A stretch of 64,000 bases of DNA from the NCBI RefSeq assembly GCF_020382885.2, contig NC_058493.1, positions 22,069,499 to 22,133,498 of the forward strand, in the 5' to 3' direction. Numbering within the stretch: position 1 is the stretch's first letter; every line of letters starts with the position of its first letter. This document shows, piece after piece, positions 49,530-59,800 of this stretch. The notes beneath the pieces were generated by a model, which made no database searches, had not been told where the DNA came from, and saw only the letters and a list, made by a program, of their open reading frames with translations. The translations under genes and the position numbers were made by a program. Origin of the DNA: Scatophagus argus (Eukaryota > Chordata > Actinopteri > Scatophagidae).

Positions 49530-51240
49530 CTGAAACACACACACACACAGACAACACAGTAAAGGTGTTGCATGTCATACAGTTAGAAACAAGTGTGGGA
49601 CAATGAGTAAACATATTTCAACAGTCCATAAAACATAGATCATCACAGACGTTCTAGTTTTAACATTTTCTGTAAAAGTTTTTGAACTCTGAGTATCTCT
49701 GGAGAAGCCATTAAAAACAACGCAAACATTGTGCAGAATCTCGTGTTCAGTAGGTCGCAGTACCTTGTTTGGCTTGGATTTGTCACCTCACGCCAGCTTC
49801 TGACATGATGGTGGAAACGTGGTCAGCAGCAGCTCCGCCACTCTGCGGTGTGTGCTGGTGGACCTCAAATTTTGCGACAGCGGCGTGTGCCTCTCGTGTA
49901 ACTCAATCCACCTCAGCGTCTACAGATTTAGCTGGACTGACTGACTGAAGGCTCGATGGGGAAAGCTGGAAATAGCTTTAGAGTGTTTGTGTGTGTGTGT
50001 GTGTGTGTTTGTATAAATTTAGTAACACAACCCATTGCAGTTTAAAAAACAGTACTGCACCATTGGATTTGTTGGAAGTCCACTGTAGCATCCTTTCATT
50101 ATTTTCCTCTCCTTTATCTGTCACACTAATTCATTTAATTAAAAGTCTTGAGGTTTAAGTATTTTCATTGAGAGACAGCTGGCTGAGACAGCATTATTAT
50201 TATGTATTATTACAACAATCAAAAAATACAAAGCGGTCATCCAGACCAGTCAGCTAAAGAACTAGTTTGACATTTTGGAAAAGACACTTATTAACTCTTG
50301 GTTTTGTTGTCAAGATGAGAAGACCTATCATACTCTCACATCAGTCCGGTAGCCACAGCCAGGAAATGGTTAGCATAGCATAAAGACTGGAGTCTCTGCT
50401 GGTTGTCTGGGAAACTCACTGTGACATGACTCTAGGACTTCCTGTTAGAAGTCCAGCTCCAAACACCCCGGTTTATTACCTTTGGACAGAGCCGGGTTTC
50501 CCCTGTCCCATGTTAGTCTTTATGCTAAGCTAACCGGCTGCTGGCTGTAGCTTCTCTGTAGCTAGTAGTAAGTCAAACCATTGCAGGGGGAAAAGGCGAT
50601 GTAGTCACAGGTGCACTGTGGAAAGTTTTTGACCTCATGCTGATATGTTTATTCTCTGGTGCTCGGTTATTTATTGTCACAGAGGAAGTCATTTTTCTTG
50701 CAGCAGTTCCCATGTCTAATGGGACATACTGTAAACTGGACTGTTATCACTTCCTCTTTTCTCTGCTCAGGATTTTGTGTCTTTATGCTAATATGAATTT
50801 TGCTTGAATGCAGAACTTGTGATGAATATGAAAGAACAAGTAAAAGTGCTGTTGCAGTGTTGGTATTGCTAAAGATTAAGGAAGTGAGCTCCAAGTGAAA
50901 GAAGAAAACAGTATTTCGTTTGAGATGCTTGTGTGTGTGTGACTTTCATTGCTCTGCCCTGTGCAGCAATTGTTTACATGTAAGAAAAACTAAATGAAGA
51001 GTAAAATAAAATGCTTTACTTAACGGATTCAAACCTCTTCTCACTTTTCTTTTTGCCACAAGCTTTGTGTTCGAACAACATCATATTGTACAAGGGAACA
51101 CCCCTTGTTATTCAAGCTTTTTTAGTCTTTATGACTTCCCCATCAGTCCCTCTGACATCAGTTCCCCATCCATGACTGTTTCAGTGATCCTTTATTTGTA
51201 CTTCCCCTTCTGTTTGTGTAAAGCAGAAGCACAAAGCCAC
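49530..51240. other. Intergenic region between divergent flavoenzyme and IL-1-like genes
   Basis: About 1.7 kb shared 5' region of two divergent genes. It contains a GT microsatellite (49986-50009) and a fold-back repeat (50255-50585). A possible donor on minus near 49761 (CAAG then GTACTG) might end a flavoenzyme 5' UTR exon. No coding exon was seen. Confidence 0.55.
50255..50585. repeat. Fold-back teleost repeat family B, most complete copy
   Basis: Arms at about 50348-50387 (gtagccacagccagg ... ttagcatagcataaagac) and 50515-50553 (gtctttatgctaagctaacc ... ctggctgtagctt) are imperfect reverse complements, enclosing about 130 bases that include cctttggacagagccggg. The palindromic structure and the multiple copies in this window indicate a non-autonomous DNA element. 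Confidence 0.65.
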
Positions 51241-51246
51241 TGAGAG

Positions 51247-51254
51247 CTTTAAAA
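51247..51254 (+). promoter_or_regulatory. Candidate TATA-like element of the IL-1-family gene
   Basis: A tttaaaag motif about 70 bases upstream of the ATG at 51321, on the coding strand, would place transcription start near 51280. The motif is weak. Confidence 0.3.
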
Positions 51255-51320
51255 GGGTGCCACTATCACTGGTGTCGTCTTCGGTCTTCGGCACTAACAG
51301 CAGCGAACACGGCCAGCGCC

Positions 51321-54300
51321 ATGGATTTGAAGGTGGGTGACAAAATCTGAACGTGACAACACCCCTTTTCAAAGCTAAGACTGAGAGTGTTTTCCTGACG
51401 TTGAGTGAAAGTTTGTTTATTTATTGATTCCTAAACATCAGGAATCTGTGGTTAATGGAGGCGTGCTGATCGGCCATAAGGTCCATGAAGGAAAGCACCA
51501 GTATGAAGTGGAAAATGTGGTGAAGATCAAAAACGGGAGCAGACAAAAAACATTCTCCAGGTAAAAGTCAGACTAACGCAGGATCATGTAATGTGGGGTT
51601 TTTTTTTTGTTATGTTATGGTTGAACATGTGGCCACTCAGCACTACCTCAGAGCTTCACCCAGTTCTTTATTTAGTGCTTGTGGGAAACGTATCCAGTCT
51701 CTCACAAAACATTTGTTGCGTCATACTATCACAAGAGAAAAAAAAACAAACAAAAAAAACAAGAATGAGGCTCAGAGCATCTCTTTCCTGTGAAGGTAAA
51801 TTTAACTGCAAAAACAAAGAAATTAACTAATAAATACATAAACAAGCGACATACTCTACAGGATTCTTTAAGAACAACAGCAACTAAATTAATTATTAAC
51901 ATTCATTCATTCACATTAACTGATGACCTGATGTGAAAGAGTGAGAAATTTATGACTTCTTCAGAAAACAGAAATACAAAAGTGTCCTCTTTTTGTTTTA
52001 CAGTGGCTGGCATCCATGTCCACCACTACAGAAGTCTCTGTCTCTAAGTTTATCTTTGGCAGTAAACAAAGAGAATCAATATAGACCCATTTACTCACAA
52101 TAAGAAGCTGATAGACGAAAAAGTTTTTACGGCCTTTAACGACTTACTTGCTTTATAAGAGACCATCATGTCTGCAGGTTTAAGGATTTTAAAGTTGTGT
52201 TAAATGGGCTTTGAACCACATGCTCTGCAGCTCTCTTCATTAAGGTTATGTTTCGTCTCTGGACTGTTAAGAGTCAGAAAAGACAGAAACAAACAAACCA
52301 ACTGTGAGATGCTAACAGATTTTCCTGTGTCTGCTATGTGGTTTCCTTCATTTGAGATGCTGTGCCACCTATTGGTTGCTTTCATTAGAAAATAATATAT
52401 ATAATATATATAACAGGCACAGTAAAATGTTCAGCAGCAGGAGCTTTGTTGTTTTTCAAACAAAACATGTCGTACATAAATCCAGAGTGGACACAGAAAA
52501 ATCCTTAGGAAATACACCAACCAAATTGTGACATGCTGTTTTCCCCTATGAATGACTTAATGCATGAATATTGTTGTTAGGTATACTTAAAAAATCCTGA
52601 ACAAAGTATGTGTCTTACATGTTTTTCACTTTTCCCTAAAAAGAGGAGACAAACTGAGGCAGATAAACAGCATAGACTTGCAGGATGTCACACCTGAGGA
52701 GCTGGCGCAAATATTAGCAGAGGGCAATCCGAAGCTGGTGAGTTCACGGACTTCTCTGTGTCTCTGGGACATACTGCTGCATGAAACTATTCCCCGTTAT
52801 TTCACTCCATAAGTCATTTTCCCCCAAACTAAATGAATGTGCAAGTGCTGTTGAATCTTTTCTGCATCTGTTTTTTTTTTTGTTGTTTTTTTTTTTGTAA
52901 GTGTTAGTAATTGGAATGAATGAAAATAAGACTTTAACTGTTCCTGTTTAAATTACACAAAAATACAGTAAACATTATTTTACGTTAAATTATATTGTAT
53001 TAATCTGGAACCGCCCCCTGCTCATCCCTCTGGTCCTCAGACAGTGCACAAAGTCAGCAAGATGAAGGGACATGTTGGACAGCCCTCCCCAGCAGAGGAC
53101 ACTTTACATCCTGTCTCAATGGAGTCTGCGGTGCTCAGTTTCAGCATGGAGATGAGGAGGGAGGAGGACCTGGAGAAGGACGAAGTCGGGCAGGAGGGGG
53201 AAGGAAGTGAGGATGTTTGCAAAGATGAAGATGAGGAGAATGGGGAGGGGAGGGACATGCTCATTGTTTCCATGATGAAAACCAGCATCTCTGTGGTGAG
53301 AGGGAGGGGCTGCGACGATGGGACAGGATGCGTCCTCAGTGATGTTGTCGTGGTGGCAGAATCCAGCACGGTGATGTTTGGTGAGTAAGTTGGCTTTTAA
53401 TATCCCGTCTTCTCTTTTCTATATAAAAATAATAAATCTAATAGTCACTGTCATGTTGTGCACCACACATGACATCTCCCCAGTCAAGACTGTTGTTTTT
53501 GTCCCCATAAAGACCATATAAATTATGAACTACATCCCCTCTGTTTGATCCTTTAAGTTCCAAGAGGATGTGGAAGTTTCAGAGTGCAAAAGCCATCAAA
53601 TGTTGTGGTTGAACATGTGGCCACTCAGCAGTACCTCAGAGGTCTCTGCTCTCAAGGGATCATCTATGCTTCACCCAATCCAGGTTTGTCATTCAGAGCA
53701 GCACACAGCAACATGGCACATACTAACCGCGTGGATATTTTAAAGGAGGGTAATCACAGATAAGTTTTTATCTTTAGATATACTCTTCAATCAGTATCTT
53801 TTATGTGTAATTTTCTTTTGATTCTTTTGTGTTCAGAGAAGATCACCATCTACTCCTACAAGTCAAACACCGTGGATGAGAATTTCAAAGGCATCCCGGT
53901 GGTCCTGAACTTCACTGAGTCCAACTGTTTCCTCAGGTGCTGCAAGAAAGGGGAAAAGGTGTTCCTACAAGTGCAGGTAAAAAAATATTACTATTATAAA
54001 TTTCAGTTTCAGTCGCACTGAAGCAGAACTTTGATGTCCCGTACTTTTGAACTTTTTGGAGCATCTGTGGAAAGCAGATTTAATTCATTGGCATTCAACA
54101 AACTTCTATATGAAAATTCTCCCCTTATTGTATATTTTTTTTATAATTTCAATGTCTGATTTGTTTTGAGGACAGCCCTCAAAACATTTCATCTTCTACA
54201 CAAAGTGTAGGATTGGGAACTTGGATTTAGGTTTTATGGACACTGGTGCTAAATGCTAACATCAGGATGCTAACATGCTGATGTTCAGCAGCTGCAATGC

Positions 54301-55457
54301 TTAGCTCAAGTTCTGTTTACTGGTTTATGGTTTTAGGGTGTTAATGTGCTAACATTTGCTGATTAGCATGAAACACAAAGCAGAGCTGAGGTGGATATTA
54401 GCTATGCAGGTATGAAAAAAATAATGGACAAATTTGGTTTCTGGCGTGATGATGTCTCTAGAGGCGATGTTTAACCCTGTAAAGCCCAAACCATTAAATA
54501 ACTGACAAAAAATTCTAATTCTTTGAACTTTTCTTTGAAAAGTCTTTATTGGTCCCTCTGAACAAACAAACAAAAAAATTTTCAAATATCATATCTGTGC
54601 ACTGCATGTATCTGAACATCAGGTTTTTCATGGAAAAAATTATTACACTACTCATGTGGAGGGCTGAAAAACTCATGTATCAAATATGATACGTTTGGCG
54701 TTATAGGGTTAAGCGTACTTATACACAGAATTTCATGGAACTCCATGAGCCTTACTGTACTGCTGATGTATGTTACAGGGATCTTTTTCATCGTCAGTTT
54801 GTCTAAAGGATTTACATTATTTATTATCAATATTATTATTTACATTTACCATCAACTGCAGCAGTTACACGTGTTTCTTACAAATATGATGGGAATATTT
54901 CATCTTCAATGAAGCTATGAAGATCATCTCACTCTTGTGTTTTTATATCAATGCAGTATTTAAAACGTATTTATTGGAGTTACATCCTCACAGAAAATAT
55001 TTTATATCAATTTCTCTTAAAGAAGAAAAATCATTCTTTCTCATTTGTTACTTGACTGTGTTGGACCAGGTTTGACTCAACCTGTTTAATTTAAAACCAA
55101 CCAGAGGGGAAAGTCAGTATCATAATGTCATAATAATCTATTGTGACACTTGCAAGTAGAGGAATCAACTGATTGCTGATGTTGAACAGCCACCTGTGCT
55201 CTCTGTGGTGTGTGATGTCCACACGTTTGTTGTTGCAGACATGTGAAAAGCAGAGGCTGAAGCAGATCTCCAAGTGTGATGAGAGCACACTGTCCTTCGT
55301 CTTCTACATGAAGGCCGACCGGACGAAACAGCGGACGTTTGAGTCCGCGCTGCACGGCGGCTGGTTCATCCAAATCGTCGACTCAGACTTAGTAGAAATG
55401 GGAACCATAGATGAGGGGACCAAGGAGCAATCGTTCCTCTTTGTCATACAGAAGTGA
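51321..55457 (+). CDS. Interleukin-1-family cytokine with PDZ-like N-terminal region
   Basis: Coding exons 51321-51332, 51442-51560, 52644-52737, 53041-53380, 53558-53683, 53837-53976 and 55239-55457. All phases agree, the product is 349 residues and there is no signal peptide. Residues about 5-75 contain FSRGDKLRQINSIDLQDVTP followed by EELAQIL and LTVHKV, the GD-x-L-x-x-[IV]-N-[GS] pattern and following helix of a PDZ domain. A 100-residue linker with an acidic run (DEDEENGEG) follows. The C-terminal part is an IL-1 beta-trefoil: VEHVATQQYLRG, FRVQKPS, KITIYSYKS, PVVLNFTESNCFLRC, then FESALHGGWFIQI near the end, a version of the IL-1 family signature with Gly where Pro is usual. Seven exons with a tiny first exon recall IL1B and the teleost-specific IL-1 family member described in fish (sometimes il1fma/nIL-1F), which it may be. 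It is likely a leaderless cytokine precursor. AATAAA lies at 55819. Confidence 0.85.
51607..51668 (+). pseudogene. Partial duplicate of the IL-1-like exon 5 inside intron 2
   Basis: The sequence atggttgaacatgtggccac, continuing ctcagcactacctcagag then gcttcaccca, is nearly identical to part of coding exon 5 (53600-53680), with the middle ~26 bases of that exon deleted. The encoded VEHVATQ-YLR is preserved. The copy has no acceptor of its own and runs into stops, so it is a fragment rather than an alternative exon, on present evidence. Confidence 0.75.
54225..54430. repeat. Teleost repeat family A copy in IL-1-like intron 6
   Basis: The phrases gctaaatgctaacatcagga, tgctaacatgctgatgttca, gtgctaacatttgctgatta and gcatgaaacacaaagcagag are in the order of the common fish interspersed repeat also found at 24297-24390 and 57415-57890. 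Confidence 0.65.
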
Positions 55458-56888
55458 TAGGAGTCAGAAGTATTTTCAGTTCTAAGTCGTCAGTTTAACA
55501 TTGAAAGTTCTTTTGTAAGTCCTAGTTTTAGTTGGGACTTGAAGCTGATTTTGTTTGAGCCACCTGGTCAAATTACAGAAACAACTGTCTGTCAAATTCT
55601 GCTGTTGCAGAAGTGCGTAGATATGTATCATACAGCTATATACAAACATATTTTTGTTTGAGTGTGAGTACGGTCCAGACTTAAATGGAATTTTTGGTAA
55701 TCAGTCTTGTTGTTCAAAGTGACCTTTTCAAACAGATTTTTTTTCTTTTTTTACCAGCGTGAACATTTTGTGCTCAAGTTATAACTTCCATTATGAAAAT
55801 ACTTTCAAAATAATTTAAAATAAAAAAAAGATGTGATTCTAACTTTATTTATTTAACACTTATTGATAGATTTTGTAAGGAAAATTGTATATGGTATAAA
55901 CTATAAACATGAGTCCAATGTCTTGCACAAATTACTTAATGACTGGTTCGTTGATAATGTTTAATACCGACAATATGTGGTAATTCTTTTCATTATTTAA
56001 TCTTCTTATGCACCTATCTACCAGATATGCACTGACAACATTAAACAACATTTCTGATATTTTAAAACCAGTAAAAGTATTAAGTAGCATTAAAAAAAAT
56101 GTCTGAGCATCAAAGCCTTTTACAGTATTAAATATTAAAATGTCATACAGACAAATACAGTTCTTTGGATGAACTCAACTGAATTTGAACTGTATGACTG
56201 GAGGTGATCCTGGAAAAACACTGTACCTCTTGAGAGAGCCTAAATGAAGTTTGAAACTTTAACAATTAAATAACATTTTAAGGTGTTATTAAAATAGTCT
56301 GTATGTATGTAAAAACGGGTTATGATTGTACTCTACAGTGTTCTATGATTTCTGTATGTGCTTATACTAATTTTGTACTGAGTGCATGAACCATATATAA
56401 GTAGTACAAGTACTGAAAATTTACTACATATAAGTGCACCTGACTGTGGTGTCTTGTAGGAAAAAAATAATGTTTGAAGTTCATTTAATGTAGATTAACA
56501 TTTGTAAATTAAATTAATTAAGTAAATTTCATTTAACTATACACAGACTACATAATTTTTACAAAAAAAGTATACTTAAATACACATACATACAAGTTAA
56601 TGATGCATCAAAGTAACACTCAGGTTAACTATATGTCAAATTGTAATACTTATGTATTGATAGTACATTAAGTATCAAAATAGCACACTTTTTGTACATT
56701 CACAAGGAAGTATACTTAGTATACTACAATTAGGTACAATTAAATATATTTTTACTATTTGTACTGACTATACAACTGTATGGACAAAAATCTTTGACAA
56801 CACTTTCACAAATATACACATTTAGCAGTTGTCAATGTTTGATGCATGCAGCACTGGCGAAGGCACTGCTTCAGTGACAGCAGTGGAC
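55458..56888. other. Convergent 3' region of the IL-1-like gene and ace2
   Basis: 1.4 kb between two stop codons facing each other. It contains the IL-1-like polyadenylation signal (AATAAA, 55819-55824). The rest is very AT-rich with many short tatacttaa / aagtatac phrases between about 56390 and 56760, which look like decayed repeat sequence. No coding exon. Confidence 0.6.
55819..55824 (+). promoter_or_regulatory. Polyadenylation signal of the IL-1-family gene
   Basis: AATAAA lies 362 bases after the stop codon on the coding strand. The 3' UTR before it contains ATTTA-like AT-rich stretches typical of cytokine transcripts. Confidence 0.6.
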
Positions 56889-59800
56889 TCAAAATCCAGT
56901 TTGTTCACCGTCACTGTCCTCAAAGGCTTTGTTAGTTTGTCCGTTACGGTCTTCATCGTAGGGATTCTCTGCACCTGCTCCTGCAGATTTCCTGCAAAAA
57001 TATAAGAAAATGTCAGAAATGTTTGACAGTCACGCCGGTAATTAGTCAAACATGGCAGAAATAAAAGCAAACTCACTTTTTGCGCTCTTTGACGCCAACG
57101 ATGACGAGGTAGATGCCTGCTAACACCACAATTCCCATGACCACCCCATATACCACCAACCACACCACCACGGGCTGCTTCACGGGAGGGGCCAGAGTTG
57201 GTGGGATCCCCACGAACTCCAGCGTCTCGTCATCCAGTTGGAAGGCATCGTTGATTCGGCCTCGGCATAACCTGGGATCGGTATCAAAACGGGCTTATTA
57301 TTGCTCACTTCTACAGAAACGTCACACAGAGTTGATTCTATCAATCTTCAAAAATCCGGATGTCAGGAATCATATAAAGACTAGACTAAGTCTGACACTG
57401 TGGCACTGTGCCCTGAGCTAAATGCTAATATCAGCATGCTAACATGCTTTGAATGGTAATGTAATTTGTTTTGCAACTATCTGGTCATAAACTCATGTAC
57501 TGGATAAGGTGAAAGCAAACTGGAAATGCCCTGATGATGGTACAGGACGAAAAGCTGAGGGATAAACAAAATTACAGTAATTCACCCCAAGGAGGACATA
57601 AGCATCTGCACCAAAACAGTCGTCCTATCGGTGTTAGATTCACTGTCTGGTGCTCATGTGGGCCTGTATAAAATTTTGTGTCAAGTCCATCCTTTAGATG
57701 TTGAGATATTTTACTGAATAAGTGAAATCTTTCAACCTGTTGATGGCATTACAGGAAAAATCAGAGGATCATCAGTGTCAGTAGAGTTAGTATTAGTGAT
57801 GTCTGAAGAAAATTTCTTGGCAATCCATCCAGGAGTTGTTGAGATATTTCAGTCAGACAGATCTACATTGCCGACCATAGAGCTGGCTTGACTAAAAATC
57901 AGCTGTGTAATTAGACTTCCAAAGGCTGTTTTGGAAGTCTGAGAAACATTCAAAGTAATGCAAGTATACTGCACTCAATGTGATTAAAATACACTTTGAA
58001 TGAAATTAGTGCCTCACCGTATGGCAGCCTCTACATCCTCCTTTGGAATATTTATGGAAGGAGTTGTTGGGTTAGTGACCACAAAGCTAAAGGAGATCCT
58101 CTCAGTCACCGGAGACGTGAGGACGTCCTTTGATCTGCGGGTGCAAACCGAGAAACGCTCTCAAACAAACGGAACAAAAGGAAAACAAAGCATAAAGCAT
58201 CTTCATATTTTTGGCATGGCAGTTGATACTGACGTGAAGAGGGGCACGGTCCCATTATTTTGGTAGTAGTACTGCCTCAAAGCGTACGCAATGTTGGCCT
58301 TGAAGAGGTACAGCTCATTGTCGTTCCAAGTGTACTGAAACAAATTTTTATTAAAATAATGGACTTTTCATATCAATCACTAAAAAGGTGCAAAATCAGC
58401 CAGATAATTTAACTCCACTATAATTAATAACACTGACAGTGATTAATAATACTCACAGCATTATCACCCATAGCAGCCTTCAAACTAATCCTCACTGTAA
58501 CGGCATACATTGAATCTGAAAATAAATGAATAAATAAATAAAACAAATCATGGCTTTGCTGAACACACTTCTCATTATTGCTCTGTGCCGCGGCCACAAA
58601 CAGGAGCCGCCGCAGCAGCAGGAGTTTCCAGCAATCACACACATTCTCTTCAGGAACCGCACTTTCTAATAAATGAATTTGCTTTGATCACGCTGAAACA
58701 AAAATACCAGTGACCTAAGTCTGTGTTTTTTCTACTTCCCTAAAATTATCTGAAGGGATTTTTTTTTTTTTACTCTGTTGCAGCAAATATTTCCCAAGAA
58801 ATAACATCAAGGTTTAGTCACAGTTCTTACATAATGGTAGAAGACTTGTTTGTCCACTCGTACAGTTTATATGCCTCCGGAGCTGCTTTTCAGATCTATC
58901 CAAATGTTTAATTTACTTTGCTAGGAGTATACTGAACACTACATAAACACAATATGGCAGCTTAAATACACTCAATGCATATGAATTTGGTGGATAAGAA
59001 AGCAAATAAGCATTTTACCCAACATTAATAGTGAAAAGTGATTGTTACTTCAGTGGTAGTTTTTTTGTACTCACATGGATCTATTTTTGTCTTCCAGCCT
59101 ACAAGCCTGCTGTGTTTCTGGTTCTCTGTCTTCAGCCAGTCATGAAGTTTTTGGAAATACTCCAGCAGGGGTCTGGCATCCATCCTAACATCACCAGATA
59201 TTGTATGCAAAGCCTGGGTCCAGGACTTTGACCTTCCCAGTTCTAACATGTTCCTGCCAGAAAACATTGATGGTGATGATGGCGATAGATTACTGCTGCA
59301 CTTGTACACGTGTACCTCAACAGTGTGATATAATGTGCTACAGCAACGCAGAAATGAAAAACTTCAAAAACTTCAAAACAGGAAGTTGTCCATACCTCAG
59401 TTTAGTTCCTGCTGCTGTAGAACCAGTAATGTCACATGATGACAAGGGACCTGTATGACCAGCGGCATCGCAGAGGGCCTTTTGGAACTGAAACTGGTAG
59501 ATGGTTCTTGTGAAGTACCTGAATTCACAAACAGGGACATGAACACACACACACACACAATGATGATACAACCGTTTTCAGCCTGGACCCTGTGGTTCCA
59601 TCTTAATCTTTATATTTTATTCCTTTAGCACTCGGCTAAAGAATCTTCTTCACATTGCCTTCCATATGCAGGCAAAATACACAACCAAAAGAAAATCTCA
59701 AATCCATCCAAAGAATCAGTGAGTCAAAAGATTAAATAAAAATGAAGTTCGGATTTTGTTATGAAGTTTTGATGCTTGAATGTTTCAGCATTTCTTATTC

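Noticed and set aside
53037-53369. Minus-strand Ser-rich open frame
   Set aside because: It is the antisense shadow of the acidic linker exon of the IL-1-like gene.
56822-57000. Open frame ending ...SNIDNC over the last ace2 exon
   Set aside because: It is out of frame with the upstream exon. The in-phase reading gives the ENPY tail motif expected of ACE2 and a stop at 56889.
58018-58127. Alternative ace2 acceptor giving an exon start at 58127
   Set aside because: The frame would run into a stop. The acceptor at 58135 joins in phase and matches the family.
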